Source of the DNA: Microbispora siamensis
GTDB lineage: Bacteria > Actinomycetota > Actinomycetes > Streptosporangiales > Streptosporangiaceae
DNA length: 64,000 bases
Assembly: GCF_016863095.1 (NCBI RefSeq)
Contig: NZ_BOOF01000001.1
Coordinates: forward strand, 248,001-312,000
Direction: 5' to 3'
Shown here in pieces: positions 38,070 through 45,980 of the stretch. Within the stretch, counting starts at the first letter, position 1. The number at the start of each line of letters is the position of its first letter. The notes under the pieces were generated by a model that saw only the letters and a list, made by a program, of their open reading frames with translations, searched no databases and was not told where the DNA came from. The position numbers and the translations under genes were made by a program.

Positions 38070-39077
38070 CTATCTCCGTTCCTCGCCGTCCCGCTTCTCC
38101 TCGGACAGGCGCAATCCGGCCTCGATCACGGCGTTCATGATCGGGGCGAGCAGCCCGGCGCCGAGGCTGGGGGCGCGGCGGGCCATGGCCGCGACGAGGC
38201 GCCGCTCGCGGTCCATGTCCCGCCCTCTGAACCCGCCGACGGGCTTGAGCCGCTGGATCCGCCCGGCCAGCGCGGCCCGGCGTTCGAGGAGCGTGGCGAG
38301 GGCCGCGTCCACCCGGTCGATCGCGGCCCGGGCCGCGTCGAGGGTCTCGGGATCGTCCGGCCGCACGAGTGCCGCCATGACGGTCGCCGCCTCGTGCGCC
38401 GCCGCGAGAGCCCCCTCGGGCGCGCCCGGGCCGACCAGCAGTCCGTCCGCTCCCGCCGCCACCGCCGCATCCGCGAGCCCGCCGTCGCCGCCCAGCCCGG
38501 CGAGCGCCGGGCGCCCCGTGCGCTCCCGCGCGGCGCGCATGAGCCCGAGGTCGGGCGCGGCGTCCTCCGGCTCCGCGCGGCCCCCGCTCTCGCAGAGCAC
38601 GACCGCCTCGTTGCCCTCGGCCGCGCAGTCGTCCGCCGCGGCCAGCCACTCCTCCAGCATCGCCGCGCGCCCGCTCCGGACGATCCCCCGCTGCAGGACG
38701 ACGGGGAGCCCGAGCCGGGCCGCGGCGCGTACGAGGTCGGGGTCGCCCGCCCAGGCCGCCCCGACCACCACTCCGTCGGCGTGCCGGGCCACGGCGGGCA
38801 GGTCGGCCACCGTGGCGGGCTCCACCAGCAGCGGGCCCGTCCAGCGCGCCCTGGCCTCGGCGACCGCCCTGGCCCCCGAGGAGTCCGCCCTGGCCTCCGA
38901 GGTGTCCGCCGGCGTGTCCCGCGCGGTTTCCGCGCCATCGCCGGGAGGGCCGCCGTCGCCGCGCAGGCGCAGCCAGCGGGCGTCCTGGCCCCCGATGACC
39001 ACAACGGGGAGCCCGTCGCCGATCACGAGGTCGCCGATCCGTACGGCGTCGCGGTCGAGTTGGGCTGCCTTCGACAT
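38070..39077 (-). CDS. Degenerate DAHP synthase domain fused to a chorismate mutase domain
   Basis: 335 residues. Residues 1-240 follow the type I-beta DAHP synthase barrel (AVRIGDLVIGDGLPVVVIGG, PVVLQRGIVRSG, EEWLAAADDCAAEGNEAVVL, AAGADGLLVGPG). The catalytic set is missing: the GPC Cys position reads GQD, the Lys-Arg of KRG is QRG, the ERGIR motif is ESGGR, and the DPSH His is absent. The C-terminal 80 residues are an AroQ-type chorismate mutase (AARAAIDRVDAALATLLER, RGRDMDRERRLVAAM, APIMNAVIEAGL). So mutase activity is likely and DAHP synthesis is not; the dead barrel may be a regulator or partner surface. AGGAG precedes ATG 39077. Upstream is an attenuator-like leader. Confidence 0.75.
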   Translation of the reverse strand: MSKAAQLDRDAVRIGDLVIGDGLPVVVIGGQDARWLRLRGDGGPPGDGAETARDTPADTSEARADSSGARAVAEARARWTGPLLVEPATVADLPAVARHADGVVVGAAWAGDPDLVRAAARLGLPVVLQRGIVRSGRAAMLEEWLAAADDCAAEGNEAVVLCESGGRAEPEDAAPDLGLMRAARERTGRPALAGLGGDGGLADAAVAAGADGLLVGPGAPEGALAAAHEAATVMAALVRPDDPETLDAARAAIDRVDAALATLLERRAALAGRIQRLKPVGGFRGRDMDRERRLVAAMARRAPSLGAGLLAPIMNAVIEAGLRLSEEKRDGEERR

Positions 39078-39170
39078 GTGGGCTCCTCCGTGGGCCGGCC
39101 CCGCGGAACCGGCCGTCTGCCATGGGGACTCGTTGAGATCGGGACTGGCTGAGATCGGACTTCCGAGAAC

Positions 39171-39201
39171 GAAAAAGGCAGAGACGCTGGCGTCCCTGCC
39201 T
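39171..39201 (-). terminator. Intrinsic terminator inside the 5' leader (attenuator)
   Basis: On the minus strand AGGCAGGGACGC pairs with GCGTCTCTGCCT (one G-U pair) and runs straight into TTTTT. It lies between the leader peptide and the gene at 39077, so it would stop transcription before the gene unless prevented. Confidence 0.7.
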
Positions 39202-39204
39202 CAA

Positions 39205-39300
39205 GCCGGCTCCGGATGGTCGCTAGCTCACCGTCACGCGACCGGCCCTCCCGGAGCCGGCCTCGTAAACGAGCTGTACCTACCCATAACAAGGACCTTA
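39205..39300 (-). promoter_or_regulatory. Leader promoter and large competing hairpin
   Basis: TAAGGT (39295-39300) ends 7 nt before the leader ATG at 39287. Downstream, CCGGCTCCGG within the leader peptide coding region pairs with CCGGAGCCGG at 39205-39215, and inside that GGTCGC pairs with GCGACC. This big hairpin abuts the terminator. Ribosome position on the leader would decide whether it forms. Confidence 0.55.
39234..39287 (-). CDS. Leader peptide MGRYSSFTRPAPGGPVA
   Basis: A 17-codon leaderless ORF, 157 nt before the DAHP synthase-like/chorismate mutase gene. It contains Tyr and Phe close together (RYSSF) and no Trp. Both are end products of the branch that chorismate mutase feeds. 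Its last codons lie in one arm of the large hairpin, as expected for a ribosome-controlled attenuator. Confidence 0.5.
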   Translation of the reverse strand: MGRYSSFTRPAPGGPVA

Positions 39301-39417
39301 GCAGCGACAGGCCACGGCTCGAACCGATCTGTCTCGGATTCCGGGATCGCCGGTCATGGACGCGGTTGATCCCTTTGCCATCCGTGGGACGATTCATGGG
39401 TCCAGGAAGGGGTTCGA

Positions 39418-42054
39418 GTGTCGCGTGCGGAAGGCCGGCTCGTCGGAGGCCGGTACCAGTTGATGGAGCCGATCGGCCGGGGTGGCATGGGCGTCGTCTG
39501 GCGCGCCCACGACCAGTTGCTGGACCGCGCGGTCGCGGTCAAGGAGGTCCGCTACGACAGCGCCATGGGCGACGAGCTCAGCGACCTCAATCGCCGGACC
39601 ATGCGCGAGGCCCGGGCCGCCGGCCGCCTCACCCACCCGAACGTGGTGGTCGTCCACGACGTGATCGAAGAGGACGACCGGCCCTGGATCATCATGCAGC
39701 TCGTGCCGTCCCGCTCGCTCGGGCAGGTGATCAGGGAGGACGGCCCGCTGGCCCCCGAGCGCACCGTCGAGATCGGCCTGCAGATCCTGGACGCGCTGCG
39801 CGCCGCCCACCGCCAGGGCGTGCTGCACCGCGACGTCAAGCCCGAGAACGTGCTGCTCACCGATGACGGCCGGGTGGTCCTGACCGACTTCGGCATCGCC
39901 AGGCTCGAAGCCGACTCCACCATGACCCGCACCGGCCTCGTCGGCACCCCCGCCTTCATCGCCCCGGAACGGCTCCGCGGCGAGGCCGCGCAGCGCGAGT
40001 CCGACCTGTGGTCGCTCGGCGCCACGCTCTACACGGCCGTGGAGGGCAAGCCCCCGCACGACCGGGGCATGGCGATGGCCACCATGCACGCCGTGCTGAA
40101 CGACGACCCGGCCCCGCCGCGGCGCGCGGGCGCGCTGGGTCCCGTGCTGCTGCGGATGCTCGCCAAGGAGCCCGCCGACCGGCCCGGCTACGACGAACTG
40201 ACCCGGCTGCTCAAGCGCGCGTCGCGGGATCTGTCCCCGCCGCCCTCCCGGCCCGCCGCCGCGCCCGCCGAACCTGCTTCGCCGCGGCCCGTGACGCCGG
40301 AGACCCCGAAGCCGGAGGCCGCGAAGCCGGAGGCCGCGAAGCCGGAGGTCCGGAGCCCTCGGACGCCCGCCTCCCGTCCCGGTGCGGCCAAACCCTCCCG
40401 GGGCGCGGCGCCGTACCCGCCCGCATCTCCCCCGCCCGTGTCCTCCGCGCACCGCGACGAGCGCCCCGCGACGCCCGCGGAGCGCGACGAGGCGCCGGGC
40501 CCCGGCGAGATCACCTCACCGCTGCCGGTCATACGCGACGAAGGGGCACAGGAGCAGGAGGACGGCCCGGCTCGGGAAGAGGCCGGGAAGGCGCCGGCGG
40601 CCATGCCGGAGACCGGAGCGCAGGCCGCCCCGCCCGTCCGTACGTCGCCCTCGACCGGCGCCCCCGCCGAGGAGAAGCCCGGGAAGGAAGGCGGTCCGGC
40701 GGCGGCGGACGCCCAGGACGGCACCACCAAGGTCGCCCCTGCCGTCACCGCCGGCACTGCCTCCGGCAAGGCCGGCGCGGCCTCCGGCAAGGAGGACCGC
40801 GAGGCGCCGGAGGGCTCGGCCGCCTCCGGGAAGACGAAGGATTCCGGCGCCTCCTCCGGCGAGCGGACACCCTCGGCCACACCGCCCTCGACCACACCGT
40901 CCTCGGCGGCCTCCGGCGCGAGTGCGCCCCCGAAGGGCGCCGCTGGCGGGAGCGCCGCGTCGAGGGGCGCGGCGGGTTCGACGTCGTCCGCCTCCTCCGG
41001 TTCCACCGGCTCCCAGACCGGCTCCGAGACCCGTGCCGACGCCGGCTCCGGGGGCGACAGCCGTACGGACCGGACGGGCGACCGCGCCGGAGCGGCCCGC
41101 GCCGAGACGCCACGGTCCCTCGCGAACGACGGGTCCGCGCCGGGCGCGGGCGACGAGCGGCGCGCCGCCACGGCGGACCGGACGCAGGACGCCTTGGGCG
41201 CGGCCGGGATCGCCGGCGCCGGGAGCCCGATCGCCGGGCTGAGGCAGGCGCCTGCGACGGTGCCCCCGCAGGGCGGTGCGGCGTGGCACGAGGTGTCCAC
41301 CACCGCTGTCCGGCCGCGGTCGTCGAACAGCCTGCTGAAGGTCGCGCTGATCCTCATCCCCGCGCTGCTGGTCGTCGCGGGTGTGGCGGGCTACCTCGGC
41401 CTGCGGGCGGGCGAGGGCGACCCGGGGGGCGACCCCTCCGCCGGGTCGGACGCGGCCCCGGCCGCGACGGGGAAGGGCGGCCAGAAGCCCTCCGCCTCGG
41501 CGTCCTCCTCGGCCGCGCCGTCCTCCGCCGAGCCGTCCGCGTCCGCCTCGGACGAGGCGACGACGTCCCCGTCCCCCGAGCCCTCCCCGAGCTCCGATGC
41601 CATCGGACCCGGGGATGTCCCCGAGGGCTGGCACAAGTACAAGCACTCGAGCGGGTTCTCCATCGCGCTGCCGAAGGGGTGGCACGTGGACGGCAGGGGC
41701 AACGGCGAGGTCCGCTTCCGCGGCGACTCGCACACCTACCTGGAGGTCCACCACACCACCAGTCCCGAGTCCGACGCGCTGAAGGTCTGGCGGCGTGATG
41801 TTCCCGGGATGAGCCGCAACTTCCCCGGCTACAAGCTCATCGAGATCAGAGAGGTCAAGGGGTACTGGAAGACCGCGGCCGACTGGGAGTTCACCTTCGG
41901 AGACAGCCCGTACCGGTCACGGGTGATCGACCGCGGCTTCGTCACCGACAAGCACAACGGCTACGCGCTGCTCTACAAGACCCAGGACAAGGACTGGAAG
42001 AAGAAGAAGGAGCTCTTCGAGACCATGGCCGCCACCTTCAAGCCGGCGAAGTGA
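39418..42054 (+). CDS. Ser/Thr protein kinase, PknB type, with extracytoplasmic sensor domain
   Basis: 878 residues. The kinase domain (about 10-275) is complete: IGRGGMGVVWRAHD, AVAVKEV (ATP Lys), LHRDVKPENVLLTDDG near residue 137, TDFGIARLE, TPAFIAPERL and SDLWSLGATLY. About 360 residues of Pro, Ala, Ser, Thr and Glu low complexity follow, with EAAKPEAAKPE repeats. One membrane helix (VALILIPALLVVAGVAGYLGL, about 640-662) comes next, then a Ser-rich stalk and a globular domain of about 140 residues (GWHKYKHSSGFSIALPKGWH to ATFKPAK). That outer domain recurs in the kinase at 59028. AGGAAGGGG precedes GTG 39418. It is monocistronic; ligand and targets unknown. Confidence 0.92.
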   Translation: MSRAEGRLVGGRYQLMEPIGRGGMGVVWRAHDQLLDRAVAVKEVRYDSAMGDELSDLNRRTMREARAAGRLTHPNVVVVHDVIEEDDRPWIIMQLVPSRSLGQVIREDGPLAPERTVEIGLQILDALRAAHRQGVLHRDVKPENVLLTDDGRVVLTDFGIARLEADSTMTRTGLVGTPAFIAPERLRGEAAQRESDLWSLGATLYTAVEGKPPHDRGMAMATMHAVLNDDPAPPRRAGALGPVLLRMLAKEPADRPGYDELTRLLKRASRDLSPPPSRPAAAPAEPASPRPVTPETPKPEAAKPEAAKPEVRSPRTPASRPGAAKPSRGAAPYPPASPPPVSSAHRDERPATPAERDEAPGPGEITSPLPVIRDEGAQEQEDGPAREEAGKAPAAMPETGAQAAPPVRTSPSTGAPAEEKPGKEGGPAAADAQDGTTKVAPAVTAGTASGKAGAASGKEDREAPEGSAASGKTKDSGASSGERTPSATPPSTTPSSAASGASAPPKGAAGGSAASRGAAGSTSSASSGSTGSQTGSETRADAGSGGDSRTDRTGDRAGAARAETPRSLANDGSAPGAGDERRAATADRTQDALGAAGIAGAGSPIAGLRQAPATVPPQGGAAWHEVSTTAVRPRSSNSLLKVALILIPALLVVAGVAGYLGLRAGEGDPGGDPSAGSDAAPAATGKGGQKPSASASSSAAPSSAEPSASASDEATTSPSPEPSPSSDAIGPGDVPEGWHKYKHSSGFSIALPKGWHVDGRGNGEVRFRGDSHTYLEVHHTTSPESDALKVWRRDVPGMSRNFPGYKLIEIREVKGYWKTAADWEFTFGDSPYRSRVIDRGFVTDKHNGYALLYKTQDKDWKKKKELFETMAATFKPAK

Positions 42055-42098
42055 CGCGCTCCCCCGCCGAGTGGCCGACGGCGGCGCGGGAGTCCGGT

Positions 42099-42566
42099 TC
42101 AGCGCCCGGCCGCCGACCGCCCTCGTCCGTCGGTGGAAAGCCGGGCCGGGCTCCCGCCACCCTGCCCGTGTGAGCCCGTCAGCCTGCGGTGGAGCGTGAG
42201 GACGGCCGCGAGGAGAACGATCGCGCCGATGTCGAACAGGATGCCGGGTGTCGCGCCCGCCCTCACCGCGACGGGCAAGGCCGCCATCAGGCCGAGAAAG
42301 ACGGACTTGGTGACGATCGCCGTCACCGCCGCCGGAACCCTGACCGCCGGGTGGAACGCGGCCCAGACGAGGGCCGCGCCCAGGGCCCCCTGCAGGATGC
42401 CCCGATGCTGGAGCAGCGCCAGTGCCATGGGGTCGGACGGCGGCGAGATGCCGTAGGAGAAGTCCAGCGCCCTTCCCGGGGCGACCAGGGCGAGCGCCGG
42501 GAGTGCCGTGACCACTCCCAGGATCACCAGGACCCCCCGAACGGTCCGTTCGATCGTCAGCGCCAT
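42099..42566 (-). CDS. Small polytopic membrane protein
   Basis: 155 residues with four hydrophobic helices: TVRGVLVILGVVTALPALAL, then a loop with FSYGISPPSDPMALALLQHRG, then ILQGALGAALVWAAF, VTAIVTKSVFLGLMAAL and GILFDIGAIVLLAAVL, and a Gly/Arg tail. The start ATG 42566 has GGGGGT upstream; 12 extra codons are possible. No family recognised; the ordered H-R-G loop between helices 1 and 2 is reminiscent of small DUF4345-like proteins, but this is weak. The 188 bp to its right hold no gene. Confidence 0.65.
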   Translation of the reverse strand: MALTIERTVRGVLVILGVVTALPALALVAPGRALDFSYGISPPSDPMALALLQHRGILQGALGAALVWAAFHPAVRVPAAVTAIVTKSVFLGLMAALPVAVRAGATPGILFDIGAIVLLAAVLTLHRRLTGSHGQGGGSPARLSTDGRGRSAAGR

Positions 42567-42754
42567 GAGAACCCCCGTCGTGGGGCCGGATGGGAGGGAC
42601 ACCGGGCCGCCGGTCCCGGCCCGCCCTTGCTCCGGGCGACCGTTCGCGGCGGTCCTTCTCCGGCCCGAGGCGGCCGGAAGCGATCACCACTCCCTCCACT
42701 GTACGAGCCCGCCTGTGAACACGCGGCGGCGAAAACGCCGGGACGGCGGGCCGC

Positions 42755-43528
42755 TCAGCCGGACTCGCGGGCCTGATCCAGGTAGGCCACCAGGCCGGCC
42801 ATCCGCTCGGCCGGCCAGGGCAGGCTCCGGCCGATCTCCGCGCTGTTGTCCCGCCACATCCTGCGGGCCGCCGCCCTGGTCCGCTCTCCTTCCGGTCCGT
42901 CCGGATGGAACCCGCCCGCCAGCGCGTCCCAGCGGCGTACGAGGTCCCGGGCCCGCTCGTCGTCCGCGGGCACGCCGGTCTCCATGAGCCGCAGCCCCTC
43001 CTCGACCAGCCCCGTCCACTCGCGCTTGGCCGCTTCGAGGCCCTCGCCGCCCAGCGCGTCCCTGCGCTCGGCCAGCCGCTCGCGCTGCTCCGCTGTGAAA
43101 TACGTCTCGAACACCGACATCAACTCCAAGGTGGTCATCAACCGATCCGGATCGGGGCCGGACGAGTCGCCGGTCTGCCGGAGCAGGCCGCGGATCCGCT
43201 GACGCAGCACCCCGATCAGCTCCGCGTGCTCGTCGAGCCTGCGCAACTGCGCCGTCAGCAGATCGCGCATCGACCCGGGGTCGTCCGCCGCGCCGTCGAG
43301 GACACCCGCGATCTCCTCCAGCGACAGGCCGAGCGCCCGCAGGGCGCGGACCCGGTACAGCCGCCGCAGGTCGTGCTCGGTGTAGCGGCGGTGCCCGGCG
43401 GGCGTACGCTCGCTCGCGCTCAGCAGCCCGATCTCGTCGTAGTGGTACAGCGCGCGCACCGTCATCCCGGTCGCCCGTGCCAGCTCGCCGATCGACCATC
43501 GCCGCCCGGCGTCGTCTGCCCCGATCAC
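42755..43528 (-). CDS. MerR-family regulator with TipAS-like ligand domain
   Basis: 257 residues. The MerR winged helix is at the N-terminus: RWSIGELARATGMTVRALYHY, then DEIGLLSASERTPAGHRRYTE and RVRALRALGLSLEEIAGVL, followed by a long dimerisation helix. The C-terminal 120 residues, with FETYFTAEQRERLAERRDAL, EWTGLVEEGLRLMETGVPAD and MWRDNSAEIGRSLPWPAERM, match the TipAS/antibiotic-recognition type that binds thiopeptides and other ligands. The start is GTG 43528, 7 nt after its -10, so leaderless. Its promoter has the MerR signature 19-bp spacer with a dyad, which argues for autoregulation. Confidence 0.9.
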   Translation of the reverse strand: MIGADDAGRRWSIGELARATGMTVRALYHYDEIGLLSASERTPAGHRRYTEHDLRRLYRVRALRALGLSLEEIAGVLDGAADDPGSMRDLLTAQLRRLDEHAELIGVLRQRIRGLLRQTGDSSGPDPDRLMTTLELMSVFETYFTAEQRERLAERRDALGGEGLEAAKREWTGLVEEGLRLMETGVPADDERARDLVRRWDALAGGFHPDGPEGERTRAAARRMWRDNSAEIGRSLPWPAERMAGLVAYLDQARESG

Positions 43529-43535
43529 GTGCGAA

Positions 43536-43566
43536 ACGCTACGACCTCTCCCAACGGGAGGTTCAA
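43536..43566 (-). promoter_or_regulatory. MerR-type promoter and operator (19-bp spacer)
   Basis: On the minus strand TTGAAC and TAGCGT are separated by exactly 19 bp, the stretched spacing that MerR proteins correct. The spacer carries the dyad ACCTCCCGTTGGGAGAGGT (6 of 7 paired on each arm). TAGCGT ends 7 nt before GTG 43528. Confidence 0.7.
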
Positions 43567-43689
43567 GCCCCCGGCCGAGCGCGCGATCGGACCCCCTCCC
43601 CAGGCGGGGACAGGAACTCGCCTGGCTACACTGCGGCTGCGAGTGGTCAGCGGCTCTCACCCGCGCACGACACGAAAGGCACAGAACAC

Positions 43690-44388
43690 ATGGTCGACCG
43701 CGACGCCGTCGCCCTCGACGACCCGGTCGGTGAGTCGCTCCGCGGCCATCACGCGCACCTGGCCCGCCGGCTCGGCCGGGCGGCCGGTTACCTGCCGGAA
43801 GTCGCGACCTTCTCCACGGTGTCCGCCGACCCGGACCCGGCGGAGTGGGCCGACCTCGCGCGGTTGCTCGGCCGCGGCGAGTTCGCGGACCTGTTCAGCT
43901 GCCCGGCGACCCCGCCCGCGGACTGGGAACCGATCTTCACTCTCGACGGCTTCCAGATGATCTGGCCCGCGGGCGGCCGCCCCGGTCCTGCCGAGCCCGG
44001 CTCGGACATGGTCGAGCTGGGCGTCGGCGACGTGCCCGAGATGCTCGATCTCACCGCGCGGACCCGGCCGGGACCGTTCTGGCCCCGGACTCTCGAACTC
44101 GGCACCTACCTGGGTATCCGCGAGAACGGCGTCCTGGTCGCCATGGCGGGCGAACGCCTCCGCCCGCCCGGATGGACCGAGATCAGCGCCGTCTGCACCG
44201 CCCCCGAAGTCCGCGGGCGAGGTCATGCCTCCCGCCTCGTACGCGCACTGATCACCCGTATCACGTCCCGGAACGAGCGCCCGTTCCTCCACGCGGCCGA
44301 AGCCAACGTCAACGCGATCGCGCTCTACGAGCGGCTCGGCTTCGTGGTCCGCAAGCGCGTGACGTTCCGCGGGTTCCGTACGCCATGA
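43690..44388 (+). CDS. GNAT-family N-acetyltransferase
   Basis: 232 residues. A helical N-terminal part (ESLRGHHAHLARRLGRAAGY) precedes a FR47-type GNAT domain in the second half: PFWPRTLELGTYLGIRENG, VLVAMAGERLRPPGWTEISAV, the acetyl-CoA loop PEVRGRGHASRLVRALI and the closing ANVNAIALYERLGFVVRK. The domain transfers acetyl from CoA to a small molecule or peptide N-terminus; the acceptor is not predictable. GAAAGG precedes ATG 43690. It is divergent from the MerR regulator, so it could be a target of that regulator, though the shared 160-bp gap shows no second dyad. Confidence 0.85.
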   Translation: MVDRDAVALDDPVGESLRGHHAHLARRLGRAAGYLPEVATFSTVSADPDPAEWADLARLLGRGEFADLFSCPATPPADWEPIFTLDGFQMIWPAGGRPGPAEPGSDMVELGVGDVPEMLDLTARTRPGPFWPRTLELGTYLGIRENGVLVAMAGERLRPPGWTEISAVCTAPEVRGRGHASRLVRALITRITSRNERPFLHAAEANVNAIALYERLGFVVRKRVTFRGFRTP

Positions 44389-44418
44389 CGGTATCCACCG
44401 CCGAAGCCGCCGCCGGAG

Positions 44419-45033
44419 TCAGCGGGAGTAGTGCTCGACCACGAGCTGCTCGTCCACCGGGACCACGATCTCCTCGCGTTCCGGGCGCCGCAGCAGGGTG
44501 AAGCGCAGCCCCCGGTGGTCGACGTCGAGGTAGGGGGCGATCCGCTCGTCCGCGTACGTGCCCTCGGCGGCGGCCACGAACGGCTGCATCCGGACCGACC
44601 GGTCCCGTACGGCCACCGCCTGGCCCGGCTTCACCAGGTAGCTCGGGATGTCCACCTTGCGGCCGTCGACCGTGATGTGCCCGTGGTTCACGTACTGCCG
44701 GGCGGCGTAGATCGACGGCGCCAGGCCGGCCCGCAGGACAAGTGAGGCGAGCCGGGTCTCCAGCAGCGCCAGCAGTTCCTCCCCCGACCGGCCGGGGCGG
44801 CGCACGGCCAGGTCCCAGTAGCGGCGGAGCTGGCGTTCCGACACGTCGTAGTACCAGCGGAGCTTCTGCTTCTCCGGCAGCCGCACTCCGTAGTCGCCGG
44901 TGTTGCGGCGGCTGGTCTTGCGACCGTGCTCCCCCGGCGGGTAGGGCCGGGCCTCGAAGTACTTCACCGCCTTGCGGGTCAGCGGAACGCCCGCCCGCCG
45001 CGACAGCCGCACCTTCGGTCCCGTGTAGCGCAT
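44419..45033 (-). CDS. rpsD: 30S ribosomal protein S4, isolated paralogue
   Basis: 204 residues, an intact S4: MRYTGPKVRLSRRAGVPLTR, AVKYFEARPYPPGEHGRK, YGVRLPEKQKLRWYYDVSE, then the S4 RNA-binding domain (TRLASLVLRAGLAPSIYAARQYVNHGHITVDGRKVD in segments) and EEIVVPVDEQLVVEHYSR. S4 is a primary 16S rRNA binder of the small subunit. No cysteine occurs, as in other actinomycete S4 proteins, so this is not a zinc-free swap. It stands alone, without rpsM, rpsK or rpoA, and shares a promoter region with an iron-linked gene under iron boxes, which suggests an alternative copy used under iron limitation. GAGGG precedes ATG 45033. Confidence 0.9.
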   Translation of the reverse strand: MRYTGPKVRLSRRAGVPLTRKAVKYFEARPYPPGEHGRKTSRRNTGDYGVRLPEKQKLRWYYDVSERQLRRYWDLAVRRPGRSGEELLALLETRLASLVLRAGLAPSIYAARQYVNHGHITVDGRKVDIPSYLVKPGQAVAVRDRSVRMQPFVAAAEGTYADERIAPYLDVDHRGLRFTLLRRPEREEIVVPVDEQLVVEHYSR

Positions 45034-45047
45034 GACGCCCTCTTTCC

Positions 45048-45084
45048 AAGTTAGGCAAGCCTTACTAAGGTGAGCCTAACCTAC
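45048..45084. promoter_or_regulatory. Divergent promoters overlapped by two iron boxes
   Basis: The 19-mer at 45066-45084, TAAGGTGAGCCTAACCTAC, matches the DmdR/IdeR iron-box consensus TTAGGTTAGGCTAACCTAA at about 16 of 19 positions. A weaker box, TTAGGCAAGCCTTACTAAG, lies at 45051-45069. The probable -10 of the + gene (TAACCT) and of the - gene (TAACTT) lie in these boxes. Confidence 0.75.
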
Positions 45085-45100
45085 TCTCAAGGAGCTCCCC

Positions 45101-45817
45101 ATGCGCCATCCGGTCACCGCCGTCCCGGTCCCCGAACGCGTACGCACGCTCGCGGCGCTGGCGGCGCCCACGCACGTCTCCGTCGCCGGGTCCGGCGTGC
45201 CCGCGTCCGCCGCCCGCGGCGGCGTGGACGGCAGAGGCCGGCCGGTCCTGCTGGTGAAGCGTGGCGAGACCCTGTACGCCGCGCCCGCGGAGACCCTGGT
45301 GACGGTCGACCTCACGGCGATCAGGGAGGTCGGCGGGGTCGAGCGGCCCCGCGCCCTGCTGAAGGTGCGAGGGTGGACGCAGCCCGTGCCGGCGGCGGAA
45401 ACACGCGCCGCCGCGGTCGCCATCGCGGAGGCGTGCCCCGACGAGGACCTGTTCGCGGCCGTCGAGGGCGGCGGACCCGCGCTGCTGCGCGTCGACGTCT
45501 GCCACGTGATCTACCTGACCGGCCAGGAGTCCGGCGTCCTCGACGCCGAGAGCTACCTCGCCTCGGCCCCCGACCCGTTGCTCCCCCTGGCCGAACGCAT
45601 GGTGCGCCACGTCAACGAGTCGCATGCGGCGCAACTGAGGGAGGCGGCGGAGCGGCTGACGGGGGAACCCGCCCAGGAGGTGTGGCTGTGGGAGCTGGAC
45701 CGCTACGGCGCCACGTTGCGGCCGGGGCCGGGCCACCTGGTCAGGGTCCCCTGGCCGGCGCCGGTCGCGACGCCCGCGGCGCTCGAACGCGCCCTGGCCT
45801 GCCTGCTGTCCCAGTGA
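45101..45817 (+). CDS. DUF2470-domain protein (haem/iron-associated, split-barrel type)
   Basis: 238 residues. The N-terminal two thirds resemble a pyridoxamine-oxidase-like split barrel (THVSVAGSGVPASAARGGVD, RPVLLVKRGETLYAAPAETL, HVIYLTGQESGVLDAESYLA). The C-terminal 75 are a DUF2470 domain (LAERMVRHVNESHAAQLREA, VWLWELDRYGATLRPG) as in HugZ-type haem-utilisation proteins. Such proteins commonly sit with siderophore or haem genes in actinomycetes. It has a strong AAGGAG 7 nt before ATG 45101 and is expressed from the iron-box promoter, which supports a role in iron or haem handling. Whether it binds or degrades haem is not shown. Confidence 0.8.
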   Translation: MRHPVTAVPVPERVRTLAALAAPTHVSVAGSGVPASAARGGVDGRGRPVLLVKRGETLYAAPAETLVTVDLTAIREVGGVERPRALLKVRGWTQPVPAAETRAAAVAIAEACPDEDLFAAVEGGGPALLRVDVCHVIYLTGQESGVLDAESYLASAPDPLLPLAERMVRHVNESHAAQLREAAERLTGEPAQEVWLWELDRYGATLRPGPGHLVRVPWPAPVATPAALERALACLLSQ

Positions 45818-45980
45818 TCTGGGAAACGACGATGAAAGTTGCAGATCCATACGAAATCGTCCGCAGGTCAGAGCCTTGCGGACCGCCTGGGCGTTGACCG
45901 TCCGGCATGGCGAGGAACAAGGATGCGGCTCGACCTGCGCCCGGAGAGGGCGACAGCGCGACCGCTCGAAGGAGCTCCCC

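Noticed and set aside
34592..38140. A 1182-codon + strand frame opposite dnaE
   Set aside because: dnaE is complete and conserved on the minus strand. The antisense product has no recognisable domain and the composition of a shadow frame.
39171..39300. T-box riboswitch before the chorismate mutase fusion
   Set aside because: I found no T-box sequence or stem I specifier layout. The leader ORF with Tyr and Phe and the hairpin plus terminator fit leader-peptide attenuation better.
44419..45033. S4 as a zinc-independent replacement under Zur control
   Set aside because: The usual actinomycete S4 also lacks the zinc cysteines as far as I recall, and the upstream boxes match iron boxes, not a Zur site.
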